Source: Pelobates cultripes
Lineage: Eukaryota; Chordata; Amphibia; Anura; Pelobatidae
Assembly: GCA_933207985.1 (NCBI GenBank)
Contig: OW240920.1
Location: 126,085,184-126,149,183, forward strand
Direction: 5' to 3'
Length of the DNA: 64,000 nucleotides
In this document: positions 34,001 through 49,000 of the stretch, piece by piece
Layout of the letters: every line of letters begins with the position of its first letter
Numbering within the stretch: the stretch's first letter is position 1
The notes under the pieces: generated by a model
Told to the model about the DNA's origin: nothing
The model's input: only the letters and a program-made list of their open reading frames with translations
The model's database searches: none
Made by a program: the position numbers and the translations under genes

Positions 34001-37000
34001 GGTCTGGGTGCCTATAGTGGTCCTTTAAAAAATGTGGGTTATTTTTTCCCTATAGTTTATTATCTCCTAGTATAATTCCTCAAAAGATTTATTAACACAC
34101 ACCTTGTAGTTTACATTCACTTAATGGTTTATGTAGAATGGAAATTCGAATAAATAAACAGTAACGTCTAAAATGTATTCTTTTCTTAAAAGACACTATT
34201 CTTATAATGTAACGAAAAAACATGGACCTTTATAGAGAGTCGGGGATTTATTTTAAACAGAGTTGTAAAAGATACAGTCCTTTACCATTTTTTACAAACT
34301 TGCTTACCATGCAGATTAATAAACCGAATGCAACTGGACACAACGCGAGGAATGGATTCTCCAGAACTCTGCAGGTTGTCAAAAAAGAAATTTAAAAAAA
34401 TAATCAGAAGTCACATATTACATACGGTCGTTCATACTGACTAACTAACACCTATATAGGCTAGCTACAGAAATAGGGAGATTGTGTTATGTTGTTATAT
34501 TGATGGCTACTTGATAAGCAAATTTTAAATGTACAGCCTTTCTTTTTCCACTTTCAAAATTGTGTTTGTGTATAAGCTCTAATCTCCTTCCATTTTGTAA
34601 ATAATCATACGACTTTGCTTTACTGCACTGCAGTAAACAAGAATGTTTTAGGATGTTATTTATATAAGGGCCGTAAAGCAATCAAAGAAGCCCTATTGCG
34701 ACTGCTTGCCCATATAGGAATCATTACATTATAGCAGGGGGGGTTGAGGGTTGAGGGGGAGGTCTATGGATAATTTGGTGCAAAGGGCAGCTCTTGATAT
34801 AGACATATAAATTATGAAGGCATATACTAAATTAGCCAATCTAGTGTACTCATTAATCCTAATACAGGTTGTAATTATCTGTTTGGGTTGGAAATATAAA
34901 CATCCCAGATTTCCATGACAATAATTATTGTATCTGCTTATATTACATCTACTGGAAGTTTATTCCAGGTATATGCTATAAAACTAGTGCCCCTCCCCTC
35001 CCCCCCCCCTTAAAAGATTATCACAATGACCAGAATGTAAATTCTTTTGCTTTATTAATGGAACAGACCAATCAATAGAATTGCTGATTTGTACCTGAGC
35101 GCGGGACAGATAACGTCGTCTCCTGGTAGCACAGAGGAACAAAAGAGAGGAAAAAAAAGACAAAAAAGAAAAGGATCTATGAAGGGTAGCAAGCAGGCAC
35201 AGGCAGCAAGGATCTCTTGGACCCATAAATTAATGCAGGGGGGGGGGGGGCAGTGGCAAAAACGGGCACTGATCTCCAGAATTCAGAATTCAATCAGTAA
35301 CCATGGTAAATGCAGAGCTGTGCAAAAGTCTTGAATAAGTTCACTAAGACTATGGGGTGTCTGATCATCGTAAACCTGGGATCTCTGTACCTCCAGATGT
35401 TGTTGGACTACAGCTCCCATAATTCTCTGCCCATCTACAGCATTAACAATGGGAATTGTATTCCATCAATTTGGAGTGGCTGAAGTTGACAACATGACAG
35501 TAGATGGTCAACACTCACCTAAAAAAAAAAAAGGAACGATTTCCTTTCAGTAGATAGGAGGGGGAAAGAATGGTTAAAATGTAAAGACTAATATAAGAGA
35601 AAATTAAGTGTGAAATATGAGTAACAGAAACAAAATAAGGGGGTACGTAAAGACAGAAGCATGATGATGGCAATAAACGAGACAGGGGTGACATACACAA
35701 TGAGAAAGAGATGACATATACAATGAGTGAGCGTAGGGGGACACAATAAGAAAGAGGGGTGAAACTCACATTAAACGAGAGGGTTGACATAGACTGATTA
35801 AGAGATGCAAGTGAGGTGACACATACAATAAGTGGCAAAACGCACATTCACAGTGTAGCAGGTGGGTGACACAAACAGGGTTATTTACAAAAAGTGAGAA
35901 TTCAAAGTGAATTTTAAATTTAATGTCAAAATAGCCAATTTGGAAAAACTGTTGAATATGTTTTTGCCTCGGCTAGTCAGGCCTTCAATTTGAAAATTAA
36001 ATATGAATTTTTACTTTAGTAAATAATCCTAATATAATGAGTTAAATTAGAATGTTGTCTGAGACTTGCTGTGTGTGTCACCCCCTCTCGGATGATACAG
36101 TGGGGGAGATTTAACAAAGTTTGGCCAAGACTTTTCTATCTAATTTTTGGCAAATTTATGGTGGAGTTTTACCAACTCTGTTAGTTGTTTTCAGCTGTTG
36201 CTATCTCGGGCACTCGCTACCATGGCCGAAAGCCCCAGTGAGCTCCATGAAAAGTTTGAAACTCGCAATGAGTCCACAGGATCAAACTCAGAAACTTAGA
36301 GAACCTCTTCTTCTGGTGTTTAACTTTGCACCAACAATAGCTAACTAACCTGGTGGCTTAAAAGTCATGACTTAAGTAGGTATATCTCAGAACAGTACCG
36401 TTCAAAATACGATAAGGAGGCGAGAATACAATATAAAGAATGATAGCGGAAATTATTCCGGACCTATTATTCAGACGTTTGCACATCTCTCATTAGACAG
36501 GTCATTTAAGATGCAAAGTGTGAGCGAGTTACAAATTTAGGGACAATGAAAACAGATAGCTGTAAAGATTGGAACTTCTAGCACTGCACTGGACTCCTGC
36601 AGATGTCTTCTTGTTAGTAGTACACAGCCCAGGCTTCTGGGAGGGAAACATTGCAAGTTGTGTCACCAGTTAATATCAAGCCAGCTCAGAAAGCAAAGGA
36701 AGGTGGCAGCACATGGGGGCAGTACCTGCACAAACTCCTCCAAATCCCCGTTAAACAGTTTGTGGTTATAATGAGATGACGGTCGTTGCCTTTTCACCCG
36801 TTGAGACTTACTGGGGCTGGATTGATGCCTGAAACCAACCGTGTGACACACAATTCACACAAAACCCAGCTCTAATTTAGCAGCACTCTCACATATTGTT
36901 ACAAGCCAAAAATATTGTTGCTGTCACTTAGGAACACCATATTATTGGAGAGAACAAAATCTGATAATGATCAATTCATTTAGAAAGTTGAGTGGGTGAC

Positions 37001-40000
37001 ATTTTAAAATATTGTCTCTCATTTAAGGAAAAAACAATGGACAGTAATAAAAAAAAGAATCTACAATAAAACTAGGCATGCAGGGTCGTATAAAGCAAGG
37101 CTCAAAATGTCCAGTTGCCCACTATTCCTTTGTGAGTGAAAATTTAGCCCTGGAGAGTAGAAATTTAGCTCTTTTGAGTAGTCCATGGCCTTTCCAGTAG
37201 CTCACTTGATGGAATTTTGAGCCGTGCTATTTAAAACATCTTCAGACGATAATCAAAATAAGTTGCGAATAAAGGACAATTGTCACCAACTATTTTTTTA
37301 TATAATAATCCTTTCATCGCCATGGATCAGACAGTGTTTGAAAATCAACAGTTAATCTCTAAGGTCTTCATTGCAGAGTTTGAAACAGGTTGACCATAGA
37401 TATTAAGTGTTGGTTTTCAAACACCGTCTACCCCAAGGTGCATAAAGGATTCTGTCATACGCTGATCAGCCACAACAATAAAACCACCTGCCTAATATAT
37501 GCAGGACCTCCTCGTGCTGCTAAAACAACTCTGATGCATCAAGGAATGGACTCTAAAAGAACACAAGACCAACCTGTTGTAATCTGGCACCAATACATTA
37601 GCAGCAGATCCTTTAAGGCCTGCAAGTTGCAAAGTGGGGCCTCTACGGATCAGATTTGTTATTCCAGGACATCCTACAGATGCTCAATCGGATTGAGATC
37701 TGGGGAATTTGGAGGCCAAGACAACAACTTTAACTCTTTGTCATGTTCCTCAAACTATTCCTGATCATTTTTTGCAGTGTGGCAGGGTGCTGCTGAAAGA
37801 GGCCACTGCCATCAAGGAACACCATGGCCATGAAGCGGTGCACGTATTCTGCCACAATCTCTAAGTAGGTGGTACTTGTCAAAGTAACAGCTATATGAAT
37901 GCTAGAACCGAAGGTTTCCCAGCAGAACATTGCCCAGAACATAACACTGCTTCTGCTGGCCTGCCTTCTTGCCATAGTGCATCCTGCTGCCATCTCTTCC
38001 TCAGGTAAACAACGCGTACACATCTGGCCATCCACCTGATCTAAAAGAAAACGTGATTCATCAGACCAGACAACCTTCTTCCATTATTGCTCCATGGTCC
38101 CGTTCTAATGCTCATGTCCCCATTTAAGGTGCTTTTGTTGGTGGACAGGAGTCATCATCTCCATTCTGACCGGTCTATGGCAAAGTAACCCCATATGTAG
38201 CAAACTGCTATGCATTGTGTGTTCTAATACCTTTTTGTCATGGCCAGCATTAAATCTTCCAGGAATTTGAGCTACAGTTGCTCTTCTACTGTAGCTTCTA
38301 AGTGATAAGACCAGACAGGCTAGGCTTCACTCCCCACGTGCATCAATGAGCCTTGGGTACCCATGACACTGACTCCGGTTCGTCGTTGTCCTTCCTCACA
38401 CCACTTTTGGTAGGTACTAACCATTTTATACTGGGAACAATACTTGCCATTTTGCAGAAGCTCTGACCCAGTCATCTAACCATCACTATTTGGCCTGTTC
38501 ACTTGCTGCCTAATATATCCCACCCCTTGACAGGTGCCATTGTAACAATATATTCAATGCTATTAACTTCACCTGTCAGTAGTTTTAATGTTGTGAATGA
38601 TCAGTGTATACTAAAGCTAAACTTGAGTTTCTATTTTTTTTTTACATATACTTCATTTAAAAAATGATATTTCCTTCTAAAACTAGATGAAAGGATTATC
38701 ATATTTAAAAAAATAGTTTTTAGATAACATATGTCCTTTACGACATAAACCTCAGCACCATTGGAGTGCTAAACACTGTATTTAACATGATTACCCAGAG
38801 GTGGGGCAGAGTTGCTGAACTTGGGGTATACCGAGTTTCCAACAAGTTCCTCCACATTCAACAAGTGTGGATGAGAAGCAATGGCAGAGGACACGGTAAG
38901 GACACTCCTATATTGCACACTGTTTGACTCAGTTACGTCTTTAATTTATATGCTCCGGGTTAGATTAGATTTTAACAACCAACTTCAAACTCTTACAGAG
39001 TGAAAATAATAAAATCCTTTCCAAAATGCATTCTGCTTATTTCCTATTGTATATTAGGTGCAAATTATCTTGAAAATCATTAGAAATGTCCTTATACATC
39101 CATTAATAATCAGAATTAAGTAAAATTATACGTGACTAAATGTACCATGAGATCTCAAAATTGGTGGAGCAAATTTAAAAAATGTGAATAAACATTAAAA
39201 CAATTTGAAATTTACATATATGTATATTATTTATTCCCCTTCCCTCTACTGCATCTGGATGACAACGTAGTGGTTTAGAACTGCAACAATTTTGGCTTGC
39301 GGGATGTGCTGCATTTGAGCCATGGGTTGTTTTCTCTGCCTCTAAAAAGCCTATATTTATGATGGACTTCCCATGATCCCCACTTTGATCTAGTTTTCAC
39401 CACCCATTCCAGGTCCCTCAGGAAGGTACATACCAGGAAATGTTAAGGTCCGACACCGCAGCTGTAAAAGAAGAAAAAGTATTAGCTGTACATCTAAAAA
39501 TGAAAATATCCCACCATCCCCAGTAATTCATTTAATATAAAACTTACACCATTTCCAGGTTATATCAGATCATAAAATAACCAGGTACTATATCTTCTAC
39601 CTGTCTTATAGCTTTCAACTGATCACACCAATAGCATGTTCTACAGCTTCTATTTTTTTTAAAATGACTCCAAGTTCTAAAGATCCCACCTCATCACACA
39701 GACTTCTGGTCCTCCGTACCCCAAGATCATCTGCTCACTTCTTAAGATACAAACCTCAGGTTCTACATAACCCATGATCTAGAGCATGCTCTTATCACAA
39801 AGATCTCAGGTTCCACATATCCCAAGATCTACAGCCCTTTCTTCATACACAGACCTCAAGATCCACATAACCTAGGTTGTACACCTCCCATGTTATCAAA
39901 CAGACATCAGGTTCTGCATGCCTCAAGATCTACAGCCCATTCTTACCACACAGACCTTTAGGATCTGCATACTCCAGCTTCTACTGCTCCTTCTTACCAC

Positions 40001-43000
40001 ACAAACCTTGGGTTCTACATACTTCAAAATCAACATCCAATTCTTACCACACAGACCTCAGGTTCTACGTACTTCAAGATCTACAGCCCATTCTTACCAC
40101 ACAGACCGTTAGGATCTGCATACTCCAGCTTCTACTGCTCCTTCTTACCACACAAACCTTGGGTTCTACATACTTCAAAATCAACATCCAATTCTTACCA
40201 CACAGACCTCAGGTTCTACGTACTTCAAGATCTACAGCCCATTCTTACCACACAGACCGTTAGGATCTGCATACTCCAGCTTCTACTGCTCCTTCTTACC
40301 ACACAAACCTTGGGTTCTACATACTTCAAAATCAACATCCAATTCTTACCACACAGACCTGAGGTTCTACGTACTTCAAGATCTACAGCCCATTCTGACC
40401 ACACAGACCTTTAGGATCTGCATTACCCAGCTTCTACTGCTCCTTCTTACCACACAAACCTTGGGCTTTACATACTTCAAAATCAACATCCCATTCTTAC
40501 CACACAGACCTCAGGTTCTACATACTTCAAGATCTATAGCCCATTCTTACCACACAGACCTCAGGATCTGCATACCTCAGCTTCTACAGCTCCTTCTTAC
40601 CACACAGACTTCAGGTTTAACATATTCCATGTTCTACACTCAATACATACCCCAGGATCTAGATCCCCTTCATATTTCTCAGATGCATCTAACACAAATC
40701 ACGGCTTTTACAGTTAGCCCTTGCCCCACACCCATCTCGGTAGGTTTAGTAGATTTACAGGAGACACATGCTTCCGCAAAATACATGTAATGGGGTGCCT
40801 CTGGCCAAGAAGGTACAACTCTGAGCTGATCATGTTAAAAATACATTTGAAGATACAAACAGATTGCTTTTATAAAATTAACATTATTATCTACACAAGT
40901 GTGTAACATGTGTACTGCTGAATCGTGCAGCGTGGGTTTGGTTGTGATGTTTATTTTTATCCTACCGGTGAAGAAGACAGCTGGCACACTAACCTTGAAG
41001 ACATGATTAAAGAGATGGTCAACCCTCTCGTGTTAAACTAAGAATTTAAACTTGTCTAGAGAACTGTGGTTTGCTGCTGCCATGGTTTCTCCAAGGAAAT
41101 GTTTCCCACCCATCAAATTATGTAGACTGAAGAAAATGTTTTTCAGAAGCGAGAGGCATTGGTTTGCTAACCTAACATCTTTTGGTTCAAGTAAAGCCAA
41201 TAATTATAAAGGTTATATACCACTTTCATTATGTAGGTAGATGCCTACCACAGAGGTCTGTGATTAGAACAATTTCAAAGTTCTCTCCAATTTATGCAAA
41301 TGTTTAAAACAGAAATATACACCTAGACAAAAGAAAAAAATTATATTCAAGGAAAGTTATGTGAATAGATTGAGTCATGAACTAAGTTACTATTTTGTTT
41401 GTAGTGTTTTGTTTGTTTTTGTTTAATGGTAACCAGTGGAGCTCAGTTAGACTTCCTGCCTTTCCTGTGATGGGCATTTTGAGAATTTGTAGGCTTGTAG
41501 GGTTGTGTTCCAGTTACGAGAAACTCAGGCAAACAATGATCCCATTATACTGATGATGAACTTAAATTCCATGTTAAAAATAACAGTATAATTTAAAGAG
41601 GATGTCTAGGTTACAAATGTATATTTTTTGAATGCAGTGAAAATAAAAATATACATTTATTGGGTTACCCCAACCAAAAACAGTTTTATGATAAAAAGTT
41701 GTTTTTTGTTGTTGTTGTTGTTAGGGATCAATGTTTAAACTTATCACTTGAAAGTTAGCCTTTGCAAAGTTAACCACTGGTAAGTGTACATGGACGCCCC
41801 AAGCTTGCAGAAGCAAGTAAATGTTAAAGTCTGGCTAGTGGCTTAGGACTTGAAAGCAGGACGTTAAGCCCTGCAAGCTGTAACCCTTGCTGGCATGTTC
41901 ACTCAACCTACTGCTTAAAAAATAAAAAAAATAAAAAAATAAAATTACCTGCGATTCAGCAATCACCAGTTCTTCCTCCAACCTAATCCTCCTTCAGTGA
42001 CATCCTTTCTTACACTATAGAGGGAAAGGATGTCCCTGAGGCAAGGCTAAGGGAGGACTTAGCGTTGTACGGAGGGGTGGGCCGTGCCAACATTAATTGT
42101 CCGTTGCCTGCATGCTATACGTGCTGACAACGGACATTTATCACGCACAGACTGCAGATTAGCTTTCTCCAAGGTATGTAGCTAAGCTGATCCACCTCTT
42201 TTTGCTAAGCACTAACTTTTAATTGTTGATGCAGGGCAGGGTCCAAACAAATGCTTCTCACAGAGAAGCATTGAGCAAAAAATTTGTATATTTCAATATT
42301 ATAACATAAGCATAATTATTTTTATATTTTTCAAAATAATATTCCATTTTAAAATTGATATTCTTCTAAATTATATTCGTATCATTACATGGTCTGCTGA
42401 CTGTAACAAGATTTTAGCGCATGCCATCATGGATGTCAAATATTAGCAGTTGATAATACATATCGTGAATTGATGTCTGTGATTTTCTCTACTGAAATTC
42501 CAATCTATTAAAGGGGCAACACGTGTAGTATATTCTTTCTGTATACTATTTAGTATAATATTTTTACTGCTTTAATCATGGTCTAAGCCTAAGGACAAAA
42601 ACAAAGGAATTCCGTACTCATACTTTTTTTCATACGATGGACAAACACATTCCTATTTTTCTCACAGATAAACATTTAATAATTAAAAAACAAACAAATA
42701 AAAAAAAAAGTCCCAACCACATATTCATGCATTGCCTTCTGAATTATGAGACGGTTTATACCGCTCGTGTCCTTACTTGTCCGTACTTTTTGCCTTTAGA
42801 GCAGCACAAATTCCATAACTGAGATTTATGGACTTGTAGTGACATTCCAGAGACCGATGCCCGTGGTTCCCCTAATTTGAGAACAATCAGTACTGACTTT
42901 ATGAGTCTAACTTTGCCTTTTAAGAAAAGGTTTTTTTTTCATTTGCTATAGACTACAGAAATGTCCTGAATGTAATTTGAAACTACTACATGCCCTGTAG

Positions 43001-46000
43001 GCACACACTGTAATGCTTCTGTACTCAGTAGAATGAGTAAGAAAGAAAAAAAAAAAAAAACATTCAGTGAGATATTTGTAGACATAGAGATAACATCATC
43101 ACCTGGTTGACTTGCTAATGGAAAGAGAACAAGGTGAAGAAGTATCTTCTCTGAATTTTTCCCCAAGCTATGTCACTATTTTCAAGGCCACGTAATACAA
43201 ACATTTAGCTGCATTCTATCACCGAGACAGTGTCTTCAAAGCAAACCAATCCTCCCTCACTGTCCAACCAAATGCTTCTTACAGAGATGCATTGCGGATG
43301 CATGGGGCATGCACAGCAATCACCGTGACCCGCCAATCTGACAGCCATAAGAGGCATGTTTTCAGCCAAACGTAAACCTTGCCATTTCTCAGAAACGACA
43401 CTGTCAGACAGAATGGGAAGCATCTCTGCACCAAAACCACTTTTTTGGTGATTAAGAGTGAACCTTTAATATTTGCTTTTCCTTTTCTACTTAATTATGT
43501 TGTATTCTGCTTACAGTAGTTTTAGCTCTCACCGTGCCCCCTTTAAAAGTCAAACCAATCATTGTCTCCCGGGGCTTACCTTTATCTATGGCCTCCTTCA
43601 ATTGGTCACGTTTTGCTTGGAGTTTACAAATAGTACTCCTGCCAGCCAGGTATTTTTGAAATTTCTAAGGGGAACGAATAGAAAAGTGTTAGCCTATAGT
43701 GACTGAAGCCCAAGTAATCGTTTAAACCTTAGGCACATAAATTTAATGCGCCACTACTTACTCACAGTTACCACTGTAACATGCTCTGAACTGTCACCAT
43801 GTCTAGAGGCATACTCTTTGCACTCAATATTTTCCAGAGAACTATCTCCCTTCTTCAATCCTATCCAGGATACTATCCAGTCATTTCGTGGTCCACCCCA
43901 AGTCCATCATTTTCCAGGGATTGTAACTCCACCATCAACATACACATTGTACACTGTACACAGACAGTATTCTCTCTCCAAGCCCTTATTATGCGGATTA
44001 CTCTCTAACCCTGTTTCACTCAGTACTCTCTACTATATATCCAATATCTTTCCTCCTTACACTGTCCAAGGATCTCTCTGCTTTCTTCCACATTATTTAG
44101 ACAGAGCAATGCTCCTCAACCCTCTCCTCAGGGCACACCACCAACAGTCCAGGACTTGTGGATTACCCGGGTGTGCCTCAGGTGTTTAAAAAAAAAAACT
44201 AAAAACACCTTAGACGCTAAGGTGTTTTTTTTCTTTTTCCAAAAACCTTAGACACACCGGGGTAATCCCTAAATTCTGGACTGTTAGGTGTGCCTTGAGG
44301 AGAGGGTTGAGAAACACTACTCTAGAGTACTCTTTGCCTTGTTTCCACTTCAACTTTACTTCAGCCCTTTATACGACTGTCCGTAGTACTATCTTCCTCT
44401 CTAATACTTGAAAGAGTATTCTCTGCCTCTATCACAATATCTTAGAGTACTGTCTGCCCTGTTCTTTTTCAGCATATTATTATTTGCTGCTCTCTAACAT
44501 TGTTGAGAGTACTTCTGCCATCTTCTATGCTGTCCAGAGTAATCTCTGCACTCTCTTTACTTTACAGAATGATCGCAGACCTCTGTATCACCAGATACAT
44601 CAATGAAACTGTTGACCCCACTTAACATAGAACCCTACACTCTCTAAAAATGTCCAGAGTTATTATCTTACATGATTGCTCACATTTCCATAAGGCATAA
44701 TCCTATTGTTTCTTCCTATAATCCAATGTGCTTTCCCCACCCCCCCCCCTGCATCCCCCGCGCCTTACCGCGACATAGAAAATTTCGGTGTCCTGCTGGT
44801 TAGCACGTCTCTTCGCTGTGCTTGTTTTACTGCTGGTGTCGGATCCTGTGGATTTTAGGGATTCAGTAGACTGACTAGACTGAAATGCATCTAATACATC
44901 GAAATCCTCAGTGCCAATGATGTCAAGTAGTGCCTGGAGGGTAGCTTTAAATGTTTTCTTGACCTGGGGGAAAAAACAAACATAATTGTATAAAACTATA
45001 AGACCCCTCACTACACACCTGATATTGCTTCATCTTCTCTGTGAATATAATCTGTTTGTGTTAACAGCGAGAGATAGACCTCTGTCACTGGCTACACTGC
45101 ATCACTGGCTATAGATCAGGACAGGATGGAAGCTATGCATCATGGGTTATAGATCAGGGGAAGGAGGATACTATGTGCCATTGGCTATATAACAAGATGG
45201 TCTATTTGTCGCTGACTGTATAGCCGGATAAGATGCTATGCTGGATGAGCCCTGCTGAGAAAATATGACCTAAAATGCACCTCCATTTCTAGACTGAAAA
45301 TATCAACGCAAACCCTTCCAGTAGTTATAGAGCAGTAGGAGCAGGGTGAGGCATTACCTCTTCAGTTTCCAGGTTCTCGCTTGTCAGTCTCGACTGGATG
45401 TGCTGGAATCGAGAGGTTAACTCTTGATGTAGCAGAGGCTCAGACCGCACTTCACACACCTGCGGACATGGACAAAGATTACAATCAATATCAACAGGCA
45501 GACGACAGACAAATAGGCAAACGGACAGACTCTACCCACAAATGATAAGTAAAATATATGAATAATTTTTTTCCGCACCTCATCTCCTTCATGGGGATGG
45601 AATTCAAAGCGGGCTGGTGGGCAGAACGCATCACTGCGCATCTCCATCACCTTGTTTTTATCTGCCGTGGCATCAAGACTATCCACAGCCCCCTCAATGG
45701 ACTGCAAGCCCTGTTGCCGAGAGGCCTGAACTCGCTCTTCAGCCTGCAGGTAGACCTTCAGGGTTTTACCCATGGATAGGTGGAAGCCCATATCACAGCA
45801 CTGTCAGAAATAAGGAAATATAGATTGAACACAAAAGTGGCCTTACGTGAGCTTTGACCATACGCAAACAACATGAAATGTTTAATTATATATCAGTATT
45901 CATGAAATGGTATATCACCAATCAAAGTAGCACTCCATAGTAAGGAAACATACATAGAATAGGTGTGGCCAAAAGTAGGTTCTAAAGTATCACAGGACAT

Positions 46001-49000
46001 GTAGTTCTACCATAACTCCATCTTATGACCCCCCCCGGAATAAGTAATTGTATAGAATGTAAGGCGTTCTTACGTCAATGAGGTCACCGATGTCATTTAA
46101 ATAGTAGTTACTGATGTTGGCGTTGACAGTGTTGAGGTTGATAAGATATTCGTTCCTGGCTTTTGTACACTTCTGGTTGTTCTCCAAATATTTCTTCAAC
46201 CTCTGGGAAAAGAACACATCAAAAGTCTGTATTTACCTAATGAATATGTCTCAGATGTAATCTATATTTTGCGTAGAGTTTTTCTCTTTTTCTTCGGAGA
46301 CAGGACCCAAATCGAATTAGCAAAGACCCTGGTTTTCTTAAGGAAATGATTGGAAGAGGTTTCTATTGTTCAACTCAATTTTACTCACAATATAGACATA
46401 GAGAGCAAGAACTAAACGCTCCTTTTTCTATGGTACAGCAGTGAGAAGCTAAGTGTTCATTCATTCTTTTCATGTTGGTCTACTTTGGAATGTTCAAAGA
46501 AATTGTAGAATGTTAACGCATTTGTGGACACAGCACCTGCATACAGGGCTCTCTATGAGTAAGTCCTTCAATTTAATAAGGATGAAACGCGTCAGATGTG
46601 GTGGATTTTTTTTTTTTAAACTTCTTTTGATACTTTAATAAAGAGTTTCTGGCAGACAGTTTTCACCCTCTATGCTGTGTGTCTGTATTGTCTATTAATC
46701 TTTACTCATTTGGCTGTCGTAAGTGTGATGGTGGGAGCCCTGTCTGGAAGCACCCAGGGCTGATTTGGGTGAGTGGAGTTGCCCGGACATTACTATAAGT
46801 TTATACCCTCTCTGCGGTTGGGTGCAAGTTTGTGTCAACGGAGCGCATGGGAATCCATCACCTAAAAGTTTTTAGCTGCATACAGAACAACTAAAAGAAG
46901 TGCAGGAAATGTCATCACAATCCAGGGACAGTTTGCATAGGAAAAGAGGAAATATAAACATTGTTTCATTTGTCCTTGTCTTTGCATGCTTTCTGTATGC
47001 TGACTGCCAGGTGCAAAGGGCAAAGCTTGTTTCAATGGCTGACAGGAAGCCAAGATGGAGGCACTTAGTTGCAGAATAAGGAGGTCAGGATTTGTCATTT
47101 GATTTCATTTTTTTCAACTGATACACACATATTAAGTAAAGCGGCTCTGTCACTCTGGTCTTTATTAATTTAGCGGTGCGGTGGCCCAGGGGTGTAGGGG
47201 AAGGTAAGTTTTACTTGCCTAAAGGTGTCCATTGACGGTGATAGCTCCCCCTTTTGTCAAGTTTTGCCAAGTGTAGGAAAAATACACAAGATAAAATAGT
47301 CCCTACTTTGTCTTACGATATCTTTTGAGTATTTTTGAAATTTCAATAAAATTCCAACAGTCAATGTGAGTATTTCATGAATATTTTATCTTTTTGAAAT
47401 ACTCATTATTTTGGGGGGGTGGGGTGAGAGCAACTTAATGATCACTGGCAATAAGATAAACAAGTTTTCTAGGTAGTTTACCTTCTCAACAAGTCTTTCC
47501 GTTTTCTTCAGGGAACTGCGTCTCTGTCCTCGATCCGCCACTGGGGAGCTTGCGGTTTGTTCGCTGACTCTACCTGTGCGTTTCTCCTCCTGCTTCTCTG
47601 CCTCCCTCAATTTGTGCTCAGAGTTCAGACAGTCATTGTGATATAGTTGGTAGGTCTTCATAGCCTGGTAATAAAGGGCAAAGGTAACAAAAGGAAAAAA
47701 GGCATTCGAGGACATGAGAGAACAAGAGAGTGATGTGCAAGTTGTCAACTGAGAATGTGATTTAACATAAACAGGTGTTCCAAGTTCCAAAACAACTTAA
47801 AGAATGTCCTTCAAAAGTACAACAAGAGGCAAATGTTTAAATATCTTACTGTTACCATTTACAGCTCTGCTGAATGTTACGGCATTTAATATATAAACTA
47901 AAAATAATAATGAGTGTTATACATGAATGTAACTATTTAACACAACATACTATGCGTTGTTCTAATGCAGTTTCTTGTAAATATTTCTTAAAGGGATTCT
48001 CTAAGCATGATAACCAATACAAGTCAAGGCAGTGGATTCACTGCTATATGTTTTTGAGCCCTTTCTTAAACATGTATGACATCTGAGCGGGACTGACCAA
48101 ATGGAAATATATTATAATGTTCTCCTTCTAAAGGGTTATTATAAACTCTGTGTAAAGGAAAGCATATTTTAAGTGTTTGTACGGATAACACAGCAAAACA
48201 CAGCCAGTCTGCTGTATTAGTAAACATTTAAACCATTTGCATGAATTCAAAACAGCTCTGTAGAAGACCAGGATTTCCTGTGACCTTCCTGGTGTTGAAC
48301 TATATTCTGCACGTATGCAAATAACCATACAGATACCAATTAAAGGATCACTAAAGTCACTCAGGCCAATTTATCTTAATGAAGTGGTCTGGGTGCAGTC
48401 GTCCTGTCAGTTTAACCACTCAAGGTAAAACACCGCCATTTTACTGAAAGGGCAATATGTACATTGAGGAGTTAAATACACCCCCAGTGGCTGTTACACT
48501 AACAGTCACATGAGGCCCTTGACGTTTCAGCCCCATACGAGAGTATTAATTCAATGCTTTCCTATGCGGAGGCATGGATGCGTGCGGCGCTTGCAACGCA
48601 TGTGCGTCAGGTCCTCACAGCTCCTTTATAAGGAGCACTGGATTGGACCATCTCAGAGGATGCCATGTATCCTCAATGATGTTGTAAAGGAGTAGAGGTA
48701 TGCAGAAAAGTTAAAGGAGCACTATAGGTTCAGGAACACAAACATATTTCTGAAACTATAGTGTTAAAACTACCATCTAATCCCCATGGCCCTCTCTTGC
48801 CTCCCTAAATATAGTAAAATCTTACTTGTATTCAAGCCTGAAGCTGATGGTTTTGTCCCTGTCTGCCTCAGAACAGCAAGCTGCTTGCTGACATCACCAG
48901 AAGTGCTGTTCTGAGCCAATCACAATGCGTCCCCATAGGATTGGCTGAGACTGTGAAGAAGGCAGATCAGGGGCAGAGTCAGCACAAGTCCAACACAGCC

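Noticed and set aside
39877..40790. Frames of about 110-130 codons with PHRP..HTS repeats
   Set aside because: They follow the 151-bp higher-order repeat and have no homology.
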